From NORP240 sp942492445 (GTDB lineage Bacteria; Pseudomonadota; Gammaproteobacteria; Pseudomonadales; Pseudohongiellaceae), in assembly GCA_942492445.1 (NCBI GenBank), contig CALOEW010000086.1:158897-222896 (forward strand): a stretch of DNA of 64,000 nucleotides, written 5' to 3'. Both the position numbers and the translations under genes were made by a program. Each line of letters begins with the position of its first letter. Position 1 is the first letter of the stretch. The notes under the pieces are model-generated. The model was not told the DNA's origin. It was given only the letters and a program-made list of their open reading frames with translations, and ran no database searches. This document shows positions 8,197 to 17,160 of this stretch, one piece after another.

Positions 8197-10308
8197 TTAA
8201 TTTTCAGGGACAGTTAGCGCCAGAAGGGAGCCAGGGAACTCGCTCGAGGCAATCTGTATGACCAGGTACTGTTTCCCCCCGTGCAGGTAAGTCATCATGC
8301 CGTACTGGCCGGTAACCGGGATTTCTACCCGGGAACGAAGCTCACCTGTGAGTTTGTCAGCTGCATGAAGCCAGGGTAGTCCGTTCTCGCTCAGATGGGG
8401 GACACCACGCAGCCCTTCGGTGGTGTAGATCAGCAGATCGCCCATCACCATGTGGATGGTTTCTCCGCCCTGATTGCCAAAGCCTCCTCCTCCCCAGTCG
8501 GAAAGATCCACACCTTCCAGGGCGGGATGATTCCTGATCTGTTCCGAGGGTTCACCAATAGGGATCCACCAGATTCTTTCACCGAGGTTCATGTCGTAAG
8601 CGGACAGGCGATTGTAGGGAGGCTTGAAAAGCGGCAGTCCGTCAACCCGGGGCAGGTTGACGCCCCGGCCCGCCACCCAACTTGCGATAGTGGTGCCGGT
8701 GGTCATAATGCTTTCCGGGTTGTCCACGTCGGCGCCAGGCTGCACCAGGCCACCACTGCAGCGTGGTTTGTGTGAAGCGTACATGATCCCGGTTGTGGGA
8801 TCGATGATGGCCGGGTGATAAATGTTAACTCCGCCTTCACAACTAAGGTTGATGGGGCCTTCAAACCCTGTGTGGTTACGCGGCAGGAACGGGCCGCCTG
8901 CATTGAAGCTGGCGAGTACATCCAACGCCCGTTGACGAATTTCGGGGGTCCAGTCCACCACCCGCTCAGGCGTCAGTGCTATGGGCTCCATGTACTCCGG
9001 TCGGGTAGGAAAGGGTTGGGTGGGAGCGGTCCAGTTCCCGGGTACTGTAGTCTGGGGCACGGCCCGCTCTTCTATGGGCCATATTGGTTCACCTGTGACC
9101 CGGTTGAAGGCGAAGATGAAACCGTGTTTGGTGTTTTGAATCAGTGCCGGTATGTGCCTGCCGTCAACTGTGAGATCAGCCAGCAGCGGAACGTTTGGCA
9201 GGTCGTAATTCCATTGATCGCTGTGAACGACCTGATAGTGCCACAGACGCTCGCCGGTACCCGCGTTCAGTGCGATTACGCTGGTGGAGAACAGGTTGTT
9301 GCCGGGGCTGAAGCCGCTGTAATAGTCGATAGTGACGGTATTGGTGGGTATATAGACGATACCTCTCTGCAGGTCGGCGGACATGGGTGCCCAGGAGGAC
9401 ACGTCACCGGTATAGGACCAGGCATCATTGAGCCAGGTTTCGTGACCCACCTCGCCCGGCCGGGGGATGACATGAAACTTCCAGCGATACTCTCCGGTAC
9501 GCGCATCATAGCCAAGGATGTCGCCAGGTACGTTTTCGATACGCGTCTGGTTATAACCCTGTTCGGCCGAGTTTCCTACGACGATCGTGTCATTGACCAC
9601 GATCGGCGGCGCGGAACTGGTAATGTAACCCAGTTCACGCGGTATGCCGAAGTCAGGGTTGTATTCCAGACCGCTGCTGAGCCAGGGCTCCCAGTCTGCC
9701 AGCAGATCAGGAAGCAGGTCTACGACACCGGTTCGGGGGAAATGCTCCAGGGCCACCGGCTTGCCCCAGTTTTCCACGGGCAGGCCGGTATCAGCGTCGA
9801 GAGCCCAGAGGAAAAATGCCGGGCTTGAAAAATAGATGACATCGCGTCCGTCAATCTGACCGTAAGCCACTCCTTTGCCATAGCTGGCCCGCATGGAGCG
9901 CTCCCATCGGGTAGTATGGGGCTCCCGGAACGTCCACAGGGTTTCGCCGCTCGCCGGGTCGATCGCCACCACGGTGCGGCGTGAACCGGCAACAGTATAG
10001 AGCCGGCCGTTGACGTAAAGTGGCGTGGAACGGTTGATGTAGTCCACCTGGGGCCCGAAATTGTCACCGCGCCAGATCCACGCAGTCTCGAGCCGGGAAA
10101 AATTGTCAGCGTTGATCAGGTCGAGCGGAGAATAGCGGGTACCCCAGGCGTCGCCGCTCTGAAAGTGCCACTCTCCGTGCGGTGTTCCGCGATCCTGGGC
10201 ATTGGCCACGTTGCCTGCCAGCGAAAGCAGTGCCAACAGGGAGTAAATCGCCACCGCATTCGTATACTTTGATGTCGGGTGCAAGCAGATTTGTGTGTAC
10301 TTTTCCAA
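8197..10308 (-). CDS. exported PQQ-type quinoprotein dehydrogenase
   Basis: A 703-residue protein with a signal peptide (IYSLLALLSLAGNVANA, cleavage before QDRG) and repeated beta-propeller blades of the PQQ-dehydrogenase type. Motifs include GEWHFQSGDAWGTRYSPLD, VVAIDPASGETLWTFR, DILGYDARTGEYRWKFH and VIALNAGTGERLWHYQVVH. It is expected to oxidise an alcohol, sugar or similar substrate in the periplasm with PQQ as cofactor. There is no C-terminal cytochrome c domain (no CxxCH), so electrons must go to a separate carrier. The substrate cannot be assigned, and no PQQ synthesis genes are in the window. The start is a TTG with a perfect AGGAGG six bases upstream. Confidence 0.85.
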   Translation of the reverse strand: MEKYTQICLHPTSKYTNAVAIYSLLALLSLAGNVANAQDRGTPHGEWHFQSGDAWGTRYSPLDLINADNFSRLETAWIWRGDNFGPQVDYINRSTPLYVNGRLYTVAGSRRTVVAIDPASGETLWTFREPHTTRWERSMRASYGKGVAYGQIDGRDVIYFSSPAFFLWALDADTGLPVENWGKPVALEHFPRTGVVDLLPDLLADWEPWLSSGLEYNPDFGIPRELGYITSSAPPIVVNDTIVVGNSAEQGYNQTRIENVPGDILGYDARTGEYRWKFHVIPRPGEVGHETWLNDAWSYTGDVSSWAPMSADLQRGIVYIPTNTVTIDYYSGFSPGNNLFSTSVIALNAGTGERLWHYQVVHSDQWNYDLPNVPLLADLTVDGRHIPALIQNTKHGFIFAFNRVTGEPIWPIEERAVPQTTVPGNWTAPTQPFPTRPEYMEPIALTPERVVDWTPEIRQRALDVLASFNAGGPFLPRNHTGFEGPINLSCEGGVNIYHPAIIDPTTGIMYASHKPRCSGGLVQPGADVDNPESIMTTGTTIASWVAGRGVNLPRVDGLPLFKPPYNRLSAYDMNLGERIWWIPIGEPSEQIRNHPALEGVDLSDWGGGGFGNQGGETIHMVMGDLLIYTTEGLRGVPHLSENGLPWLHAADKLTGELRSRVEIPVTGQYGMMTYLHGGKQYLVIQIASSEFPGSLLALTVPEN

Positions 10309-10314
10309 GATCGC

Positions 10315-10320
10315 CCTCCT
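10315..10320 (-). promoter_or_regulatory. perfect Shine-Dalgarno site that selects a TTG start
   Basis: The minus strand reads AGGAGG, six bases before the TTG at 10308-10306. This strong site explains a non-ATG start for the quinoprotein and places the signal peptide correctly. Confidence 0.75.
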
Positions 10321-10406
10321 GGAGCTTAAGGAACCCCTGATTGATTACTCTGCTGGTTTCCACGGATCCGGAGGCAGCGTGGGCCGCCAGACGGTCCCGA
10401 TTCGGC

Positions 10407-11024
10407 TCATGGCTTGAGTTTATCCTGTTTGCGCCGTTGCAGCTCGTTCTCGATAGCACCGACATTCCTGTCGATTTTCTCCCTGGCCATGAGCAGTTTA
10501 CTTTCCAGGACCTCCAGTTCCTCTTCACTGTCGTCGGTCAGACCGTTCCGGAATACGCGCACACATTCATTCACCGCATCGGTGTAGCTGGAATTGGTCT
10601 CCACGAGCAGTGCATCCAGTTGTTCCTGGGTATGAGGTACAACGGCTTCCGGAAACAGGCGCTGTTTCAACACTTCACAACAGTCGGTCTCGAAGATTTC
10701 ATCTATCGCGCGGGCAACATAAATTTCGAGGGAGTCCCGGAAGTGCTTGTTACGTACCGAGTTGTCCGCAAAAAAATCGTCGATTATTTTAACGTTTTTC
10801 TTATTGCAGCTGAGAAACTGATCAGCGTCTTCCGGATCTTCGGGAATGTTGAATCTTACGGTGCGATGACAGTCGTCAATCTCGGCGATATACAGATCGA
10901 CCGTTCTTGCGACAATTGCGCGTTTGGCGCCATTCATAGTGTTCCAGGCACGCTCGTAATACCACCTGACAATATCGGCGGCGGTGCAACCTGCGAATGA
11001 AGGGCGGGAATCGAATAGTTTCAT
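10407..11024 (-). CDS. hypothetical helical protein, 205 aa
   Basis: I do not recognise this protein. It is soluble, acidic and mostly alpha-helical, with several cysteines (DDCHRTVRF, LSCNKKNV, ETDCCEVLKQR, NECVRVF). A predicted coiled coil covers about residues 165-200 (EEELEVLESKLLMAREKIDRNV), followed by a basic tail. It lies 98 bases upstream of the quinoprotein on the same strand, so co-transcription is possible. There is no signal peptide, so a cytoplasmic role is likely. The ATG at 11024 has only a weak GGA before it. Confidence 0.6.
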   Translation of the reverse strand: MKLFDSRPSFAGCTAADIVRWYYERAWNTMNGAKRAIVARTVDLYIAEIDDCHRTVRFNIPEDPEDADQFLSCNKKNVKIIDDFFADNSVRNKHFRDSLEIYVARAIDEIFETDCCEVLKQRLFPEAVVPHTQEQLDALLVETNSSYTDAVNECVRVFRNGLTDDSEEELEVLESKLLMAREKIDRNVGAIENELQRRKQDKLKP

Positions 11025-11322
11025 GTCCGGGAACGGTTATTTTTATTAGTGTGAGCAGGCCCTGGAGAACTTGAGCAGAGGCTCGTCGGATACTAACACA
11101 TCCCGCTGATATTCATTGCCACCGGGCCAGACCATTCTGTATCAACTGCAGTAGCAGGTGCTCAGCAGCCACGAACTACTGGATAAATTTACATGGATCG
11201 CTGGAACCATACTCAGCCTGTCCCGGACCGGTTAGCCTGTAACCGTGGTTGAAGGAAACAACCCGCAATGAAGCGACGGAGATGCCCTGAATCCAGTTTT
11301 CCACACTAAAAAGTTGGATGCC
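11025..11322. other. gene-free region upstream of the hypothetical protein
   Basis: About 300 bases with no convincing reading frame, repeat or RNA signature. It probably holds the promoter of the minus-strand hypothetical gene. Confidence 0.35.
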
Positions 11323-11427
11323 ATGAACAAGCAAAAATTCTACTACCCTAACTCGGCAACTGTTACAAACTTCCGTAACACATTGATATTAATTACGATA
11401 TTGGCTGCGTATGCAATTGTCGGCTGA
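11323..11427 (+). CDS. possible 34-aa single-pass membrane microprotein
   Basis: A short frame starting ATG AAC AAG and ending TGA. It has a polar N-terminus (MNKQKFYYPNSATVTNFRN) and then a clean hydrophobic segment, TLILITILAAYAIVG, to the end. The only ribosome-site hint is GGA five bases upstream. The composition is typical of real small membrane proteins, but a chance frame of this size is quite possible. It overlaps nothing known. Confidence 0.3.
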   Translation: MNKQKFYYPNSATVTNFRNTLILITILAAYAIVG

Positions 11428-11479
11428 TTCGGCAACGTTGCAGCGTGCCGGAGTCCCGGTCCCGCGGAGGCTTTCAATC

Positions 11480-11683
11480 ATGGCTTCCATCAGACGGTTC
11501 GAAGAGGATCATTACGAGGATCAGAAAATGAATAATCTATTGTCACTCGAAATGTTGCGCCTGATCACTTTTCTGCCACTCATTATTGTCCTGGCTGCTT
11601 TTCTCAGCGAAGGCCGGTTCGACGGGCTGCTGTCCAGCCCTGAACCGGTGGGGCAGATAGTCTCGCGCCTGGATGACCGGTAA
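11480..11683 (+). CDS. possible small membrane protein, 67 aa
   Basis: A small frame with a GGAGG nine bases before the ATG at 11480. A second start at 11528 follows GAGGATCAGAAA and would give a 51-residue protein. The core is a single membrane helix (LRLITFLPLIIVLAAFL) with a polar C-terminal tail ending SRLDDR. It lies just downstream of the 34-aa frame, and the two could be a pair. No homologue is recognised; the evidence is only ribosome sites plus a good hydrophobic segment. Confidence 0.33.
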   Translation: MASIRRFEEDHYEDQKMNNLLSLEMLRLITFLPLIIVLAAFLSEGRFDGLLSSPEPVGQIVSRLDDR

Positions 11684-11998
11684 GTCGTGGAAGCACTGCA
11701 ATGCCATCGCCACAGATTCCTGGCCGCCGCGTTGTCACACTGACTCTCTGACCGTTCCCTCTCTATCCTGGGTCCGGCACTCTACTGTGAAGATCGAAAA
11801 CAGAGTCATTGACCGGTATAGTAGGCATTCTGCCGATAGCAGCGGCTGCGCTGCCATCGACATTTACGTCAGGCAATCTCTGAACCCCTCCGGATTCTCT
11901 GAGAAACCACAGCAGCATGCTGCTGGCGTTTTATCGGACGATCCCTGAAGGTCTGAGTTCAGAAGTTTTTCAAGGTTACTAACGCGCGGTGATAGATT
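11684..11998. other. gene-free region before fbaB
   Basis: About 315 bases preceding the aldolase gene. One open frame (about 11673-11948) has an unnatural, Ser/Arg-rich composition and no ribosome site. No repeat or RNA element was recognised. It should carry the fbaB promoter. Confidence 0.35.
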
Positions 11999-13045
11999 AT
12001 GGATATACACGCACTTCTGGGTGACGAAGCCGAACACCTGCTGGACTATACCTGCCAGGGAATCCCCCGGTCCATGCTGCATCTGCCCGGACCTGACTTC
12101 ATCGACAGGGTCGTTGCCGACAAGCATCGAAATCCCTCGGTACTGCGTTCCCTGGCCGCCATGGCTGATCATGGCAGGCTCGGGGGCACGGGGTACCTGT
12201 CAATTCTTCCTGTGGATCAGGGTATTGAGCACACTGCGGGGGCATCCTTTGCGCCCAACCCGCTTTATTTCGATCCGGAGAACATCGTGCGGCTGGCCCG
12301 CGAAGGAGGGTGTAACGCAGTGGCTTCCACCCTTGGGGTTCTAAGCTCGGTGTCCCGGAAATACGCCCACAAGATACCGTTTATCGTAAAAATCAATCAC
12401 AACGAATTACTGACCTATCCCACCATCCATGACCAGACCCTGTTCGCCAGCGTGCAACAGGCTTTCGACCTCGGTGCTGTCGCCGTGGGCGCGACAATTT
12501 ATTTCGGCTCACCGGAAAGTCGCCGTCAGATCCAGGAGATCAGCGAAGCTTTCGAACTGGCCCATGAGTTGGGCATGGCGACGGTGTTGTGGGCCTATCT
12601 GAGGAATTCAGCGTTCAAAAAGGACGACGTGGACTATCATACCGCGGCAGACACCACCGGACAGGCCAATCACCTGGCGGTAACCATCGACGCCGATATC
12701 GTCAAGCAGAAGCAGGCAGTACGGAACGGGGGATTTCCCGCCATCGGATTCGGCAAGACCCACCCCGGAATGTACGACAGACTGACCACTGAGCATCCAA
12801 TCGACCTGGTCCGCTATCAGGTGGCAAACTGCTACATGGGCAGGACCGGCATGATCAATTCCGGCGGACCCAGTGGTTCCGATGACATGCACCAGGCGGT
12901 AAGAACCGCAGTCATTAACAAGCGCGCCGGCGGTATGGGGCTGATATCCGGGCGCAAGGCCTTCCAGAAGCCGATGGAAGAGGGTGTGGCACTGCTGAAC
13001 GCCATCCAGGACGTGTACTTGAGCCCGGAAGTTACTATCGCCTGA
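11999..13045 (+). CDS. fbaB: class I fructose-bisphosphate aldolase (DhnA/FbaB type)
   Basis: A 348-residue protein that splits fructose-1,6-bisphosphate into the two triose phosphates (or runs in reverse) by a Schiff-base mechanism. DhnA-family features are YLSILPVDQGIEHTAG, FIVKINHNELLTYP, AVAVGATIYFGS, and the C-terminal GGMGLISGRKAFQKP, which holds the likely Schiff-base lysine. The length is as usual for this family. It is a single-gene unit ending eight bases before the convergent uup gene. In an organism that runs the Entner-Doudoroff route, such an aldolase most likely serves gluconeogenesis; that is inference. Confidence 0.93.
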   Translation: MDIHALLGDEAEHLLDYTCQGIPRSMLHLPGPDFIDRVVADKHRNPSVLRSLAAMADHGRLGGTGYLSILPVDQGIEHTAGASFAPNPLYFDPENIVRLAREGGCNAVASTLGVLSSVSRKYAHKIPFIVKINHNELLTYPTIHDQTLFASVQQAFDLGAVAVGATIYFGSPESRRQIQEISEAFELAHELGMATVLWAYLRNSAFKKDDVDYHTAADTTGQANHLAVTIDADIVKQKQAVRNGGFPAIGFGKTHPGMYDRLTTEHPIDLVRYQVANCYMGRTGMINSGGPSGSDDMHQAVRTAVINKRAGGMGLISGRKAFQKPMEEGVALLNAIQDVYLSPEVTIA

Positions 13046-13053
13046 AGCGGTTT

Positions 13054-14949
13054 TCAGGACTCCAGCTGCTCCCAGCGGGCATAGGCGGTTTCCAGGCGCG
13101 ACTGGGTTTCGGCGATTTCTTTCATCATTGCCTCAATCACACCTTTATCCTGGCTGTAGAAGTCCGGTTCGGAAATCGTATCCTGAAGAGACTGTTGCCG
13201 GTATTCCAGTTCCTCGATTAGTTGCAGCTGCTGCTCCAGCGCCCGTTTCTCCTTGTAGGAACGTTTTTTTCCGACAGCGTCGCTGACGGGGGCGGTTTTC
13301 TGTTCATCGGGCTGCCTGCGGACCGGCTTCGCGGCCTTTTCCTGGGATTGTTCCAGCCTCGCCAGGCTGCCTCCGTGAGCAATCCAGTCGCTGTAGCCCC
13401 CCACCCGTTCACTGATTACGCCGTTGCCTTCGAAGACCAGGATGCTGGTGACCACGTTGTCCATGAATTGCCGATCGTGGCTGACCAGCAGCACAGTGCC
13501 TTCGAATTGCAGCAGGATTTCCTCCAGCAGCTCCAGAGTTTCGATGTCCAGATCGTTGGTGGGTTCGTCCAGCACCAGCAGGTTGGCCGGTTTGCTGAAC
13601 ACCTTTGCCAGAATGGCACGATTCTGCTCACCACCGGACAACGCCCTGGCCGGTGTCCGGATGCGGTCAGGAGTGAAAAGAAAATCACCCAGGTAGCTGA
13701 TGGCATGCTTGCGCTTGCCATTGATATCGATGAATTCCTGACCACCGCAAACATTGTCGATCAGGTTTCTGTCCGGGTCCAGTTGCTGCCGAAGCTGATC
13801 GAAATAGGCAACCTCCAGTCGGGTGCCCAGTTTCACCGAGCCCTGATCGGGTTGCAGCTGTCCCAGCAGAATTTTCAACAACGTCGTCTTGCCGGCACCG
13901 TTGACACCTACCAGGCCGATTCGATCGCCACGCATTACCGAGATCGAGAAATCGCGAACGATGACCTGGTTTCCATAGCGGTGGTTTACATTCTGCAACT
14001 CCGCCACCAGCCTGCCGGAAGATTCACCCTGACTGGCGCTGAATTGAGCCCTGCCCTGGAGTTCCCGTCGCTCGCTACGCTCCCGGCGCATGGTTTCGAG
14101 TGCACGAACCCTGCCTTCATTGCGGGTACGACGGGCCTTGATTCCCTGACGGATCCACGCTTCCTCCTCGGCGAGCTTTTTGTCGAATTGCCTGCTGGCA
14201 TTGTTTTCCGCAGCCAGTTTCTCGGCTCGGAAACGCAGAAAGCGGGGGTAGCTGCCCTCATATTCCTGCAACTGGCCCCGGTCTATCTCGACAATCTTGT
14301 TGGCAACAGATTCCAGGAAGCGGCGGTCATGGGTCACCAGAACCAGGGCGCCGTGGTAGTCGCGCAACTGCTTTTCAAGCCATTCGATTGCAACAATGTC
14401 CAGGTGATTGGTGGGCTCGTCCAGCAGCAGCAGGTCCGGATCCCGGACCAGCGCCCGGGCCAGCGCAACCCGCTTGCGCCAGCCTCCGGACAGTTCCGAG
14501 AGTTTCTTTTCCGGTTGCAACTGAAGCTGGCTGATTACGGTGTCCACTTTCTGGCCCAGGCTCCATCCCTGCACCGCCTCCAGCTGATTCTGCAGGCTTT
14601 CCAGCTTGTTCACTTCGCTGTGATTGAAATCGGCAATGAGACGGTGATAGCGGCTCAGCAAATCGCCAACCTCCGGCAGTCCGCCGGCGACCATATCATA
14701 GACAGTCTGTTGATCTCCCTCGGGAAGTGCCTGCTCCAGCCATGCCAGTTGGGTAGCCGGGCGCAGCCAGCGTTCACCGCTCTCCGGCTGCACCGAACCG
14801 GCAATGATTTTCATCAACGTTGTCTTGCCGGCGCCGTTTCGGCCCAGCAGTCCGATACGGTCGCCTTTGTCGATCTGCAGATCGACCTGATCCAGCAGTA
14901 CATGGGTCCCGAAATTCAGGCTGACCTTATCGAGTCGAAGCAACGGCAT
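13054..14949 (-). CDS. uup: ABC-F family ATPase Uup
   Basis: Two ABC cassettes in one 631-residue protein: Walker A GLLGRNGAGKTTLMK and GLVGVNGAGKTTLLK, signatures LSELSGGWRKRVALARAL and LSGGEQNRAILAKVF, and Walker B LLLLDEPTNHLD and LLVLDEPTNDLD. The C-terminal coiled coil (EKRALEQQLQLIEELEYRQ to the end) distinguishes Uup from EttA. The start was set at the ATG 14949 (MPLLRLDKVSLNFG). An upstream extension is possible in frame but has no family resemblance. Uup acts on ribosomes or branched DNA and affects transposon excision in E. coli. Single gene, convergent with fbaB. Confidence 0.93.
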   Translation of the reverse strand: MPLLRLDKVSLNFGTHVLLDQVDLQIDKGDRIGLLGRNGAGKTTLMKIIAGSVQPESGERWLRPATQLAWLEQALPEGDQQTVYDMVAGGLPEVGDLLSRYHRLIADFNHSEVNKLESLQNQLEAVQGWSLGQKVDTVISQLQLQPEKKLSELSGGWRKRVALARALVRDPDLLLLDEPTNHLDIVAIEWLEKQLRDYHGALVLVTHDRRFLESVANKIVEIDRGQLQEYEGSYPRFLRFRAEKLAAENNASRQFDKKLAEEEAWIRQGIKARRTRNEGRVRALETMRRERSERRELQGRAQFSASQGESSGRLVAELQNVNHRYGNQVIVRDFSISVMRGDRIGLVGVNGAGKTTLLKILLGQLQPDQGSVKLGTRLEVAYFDQLRQQLDPDRNLIDNVCGGQEFIDINGKRKHAISYLGDFLFTPDRIRTPARALSGGEQNRAILAKVFSKPANLLVLDEPTNDLDIETLELLEEILLQFEGTVLLVSHDRQFMDNVVTSILVFEGNGVISERVGGYSDWIAHGGSLARLEQSQEKAAKPVRRQPDEQKTAPVSDAVGKKRSYKEKRALEQQLQLIEELEYRQQSLQDTISEPDFYSQDKGVIEAMMKEIAETQSRLETAYARWEQLES

Positions 14950-15234
14950 GGCTTGTCTGGAGCACGGTATGAACGAGGCGCGTAGTGTACAGCATTTGTC
15001 CACTTTACAGTGTCCCTCTGATATGTCCCCTGGCTTCGTCGCACTGCCCTGACACGCCGACCCATGCCGGCGGTAATGGGCCTTTCCAGCAGACTTGTCT
15101 GCAACCAGGGTGAAGTGGGACTTTGCCAGGTCTTCCATTAAGCTGACAGTTGGACAAAAGCGCGGCTCCGCATTACCTTGTCATGGCATACCGGCGCCAT
15201 TCAGCCGGCCCCGGAACAATAAGAGGAATCGCCC

Positions 15235-16326
15235 ATGTCACTCGTCATCCGTAAGCACAACCTGTCCGTCACCCATTTCGCTACGCTGGTTTTTGTCTTC
15301 ACGGTGATCGCGGGGGTCGCTGAGGCACAGCAGCCGCCACCACCACCCGGCGCCTACGACGCAGCGCCCTACCTGGGCCGGATCCGCAATGAAGTTGTGT
15401 ACGGAGATATCTGGGAGCGTCCGGGGTTGTCGGCCAGGGATCGCAGCCTGATTACCGTTGCCGTGAATCAGGCGCTTTATGCCACCTACGAGTTGAAACT
15501 CCACATGGGGAGGGCTCTGGACAATGGCGTCACCCAGGCGGAGATTTCGGAAATAATCGCGCACGTGATGTGGTATTCCGGCTTTCCGACCGGGGTCAAT
15601 GCGGCTCGGGTTGCCGCCGAGGTGTTCGAGGAGCGCGGCCTGCCGGTAACGCCGCCAGGAGCATCTCCTCGCCAGGTGCCCGACAACCCTGCTATCGAGT
15701 TTCCCGGTGCGTTTCCGCAGACTCCCTACCTGAGCGATCTGTTGAACCAGGTGGTTTACGGCGAAACCTGGCGACGGGAGGAGCTTTCCCCCCGTGATCG
15801 AAGTCTGATCACGGTTGCGGTGGGAACGGCCCTTTACGCTTCCAGCGAAGTTCGATACCACGTTGGCCGGGCACTGGACAACGGCGTGACACAGGATGAA
15901 ATTTCCGAAACGATTACCCATGTGACGTTCTATTCGGGCTTTCCAACGGGTGTTAACGCAGCCCGCATCGCTGCTGAGGTATTTGCGGCCAGGGGGCTGG
16001 ATTTGCCGGATGCGCGCTTTCCGGGCGCACCCTATCTGGATACACTGATCGACGGCCTGGTCTACGGCGAAACCTGGACGCGTCCCCAGTTGTCAGCCCG
16101 CGACCGCAGCCTGGTCACAATCGCTGTCACCCAGGCTGCCTACCAGACCGATCAGCTTCGTGTGCATCTGGGGCGTGGCCTGGACAATGGCATCACACCC
16201 GGGGAATTGTCCGAGCTTATGGCTCAGGTAACCCTGTATTCAGGATTCCCTAGCGGTGTCAATGGCTCACGGGTGCTGGCCGAGGTATTGCGTGAACGCG
16301 GAATCCCGTTGCCTGAGGAGGACTAG
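15235..16326 (+). CDS. exported protein with three tandem carboxymuconolactone-decarboxylase (CMD) domains
   Basis: A signal peptide (about residues 1-31, LVFVFTVIAGVAEA-QQ) is followed by three closely similar units of about 100 residues. Each reads VYGxxWxRxxLSxRDRSLxTxAV, then a GRxLDNG stretch and YSGFPxGVN. They belong to the CMD/AhpD-like superfamily but contain no CxxC, so this is not a peroxidase of the AhpD type; it resembles the decarboxylase branch. CMD proteins usually form trimers or hexamers, so three fused units may be a built-in trimer. The ATG follows GAGGAATCGCCC. Substrate unknown; periplasmic location inferred from the signal peptide. Confidence 0.85.
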   Translation: MSLVIRKHNLSVTHFATLVFVFTVIAGVAEAQQPPPPPGAYDAAPYLGRIRNEVVYGDIWERPGLSARDRSLITVAVNQALYATYELKLHMGRALDNGVTQAEISEIIAHVMWYSGFPTGVNAARVAAEVFEERGLPVTPPGASPRQVPDNPAIEFPGAFPQTPYLSDLLNQVVYGETWRREELSPRDRSLITVAVGTALYASSEVRYHVGRALDNGVTQDEISETITHVTFYSGFPTGVNAARIAAEVFAARGLDLPDARFPGAPYLDTLIDGLVYGETWTRPQLSARDRSLVTIAVTQAAYQTDQLRVHLGRGLDNGITPGELSELMAQVTLYSGFPSGVNGSRVLAEVLRERGIPLPEED

Positions 16327-16418
16327 AGGGCCGGTAACATTTTGCTATGGTGTCGATTTGATGGTCAAATTGCGCCCGAATTCATAGTCATGTCCGCGCA
16401 CACAGGAGAACGGTTGAA

Positions 16419-17033
16419 ATGCGGCCAGTGGTTGAGAAAATGCGAAATCGAAGCGGTATCAGGCTCTTTGTAAGGTCTGTTCTGGTGGTCGGGTTGTTGT
16501 CCCTGGTCATGGTGGATGGTGGCTGGTTACTGCTGGAAAGGTTATTCAGCGAACCATCTCTGAATTCGGTCCATGCAGCCAATGCGGATCATACTTCACT
16601 GCGGTTGCTCAAGCAGGTAGTGCCCGGTGCTGAGACTTTTTCAGAAAAAAGCGGTGAACCTCCCGTATACAGAGCCTATCAGACCGACAAGGTCAGCGGT
16701 GAACGGAAATTGGTCGGCTATGCATTTGTAACACCGGATGTGCCGCCCGAAGCAAACGGCTACAGTGGGCCCATCGATACCCTGGTTGGAATAGACCTGC
16801 GGGGTAATATCGTGGGTTTGCGGGTGATCTATTACAAGGAATCCCTGCGTTATTCGATCGGCGATTTCTTTTCCTGGGGTTTCGAGGAGCAATTCGTCGG
16901 TATGCGGGCCTCCGACCGCTTCCAGGTGGGCAAGGATCTTGACGGCATCGCCAAGGCAACGATTTCGGCAAAGGCCGCCGCTCGTGGAATACGCCAGTCA
17001 CTGCGCGCGGTAACCGACGCCTACATTCGATAA
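16419..17033 (+). CDS. membrane-anchored periplasmic FMN-binding domain protein (RnfG/NosR-like)
   Basis: A 204-residue protein with one N-terminal membrane helix (about 18-45) and a periplasmic domain. The motifs TLVGIDLRGNIVGLRVIYYKESL and KDLDGIAKATISAKAAARGI match the FMN-binding domain of RnfG/NqrC and especially the NosR N-terminus. In this family FMN is attached covalently to the second Thr of a S/TGAT-type motif, here AKATIS. AGGAG lies about ten bases before the ATG. No rnf, nqr or nos genes are nearby, so it is a lone electron-transfer or regulatory module. It is 92 bases downstream of the CMD gene on the same strand. Confidence 0.75.
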   Translation: MRPVVEKMRNRSGIRLFVRSVLVVGLLSLVMVDGGWLLLERLFSEPSLNSVHAANADHTSLRLLKQVVPGAETFSEKSGEPPVYRAYQTDKVSGERKLVGYAFVTPDVPPEANGYSGPIDTLVGIDLRGNIVGLRVIYYKESLRYSIGDFFSWGFEEQFVGMRASDRFQVGKDLDGIAKATISAKAAARGIRQSLRAVTDAYIR

Positions 17034-17058
17034 CGTCCGGCCCCCTACTCCAGCAGAG

Positions 17059-17094
17059 CAGGAAAGCCCGTCCTGAATAACCATGGCCATTATT
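17059..17094. terminator. hairpin and near-palindrome between convergent genes
   Basis: CAGGA (17059-17063) pairs with TCCTG (17071-17075) across a seven-base loop. It is followed at once by the near-palindrome AATAACCATGGCCATTATT (17076-17094). It sits between the FMN-binding gene and the glucosylglycerate phosphorylase gene, which converge. It lacks a clear T-run, so a terminator role is likely only from position. Confidence 0.3.
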
Positions 17095-17160
17095 ACCGTT
17101 AGTAAGGTAAGCAACTGGACCCTCTGTGCCGCCGGATGTCAGAGATTTAGCGGGAAATTT

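Noticed and set aside
11673..11948. Open frame of 91 codons before fbaB
   Set aside because: Unnatural composition, no ribosome site, overlaps the end of another doubtful frame.
13222..14985. Long open frame antisense to uup
   Set aside because: It mirrors a real, well-conserved gene in a GC-rich genome and has no family motifs. The same holds for the long frames antisense to maeA (24209-26035), tamB (2994-3896) and the quinoprotein (8815-9828).
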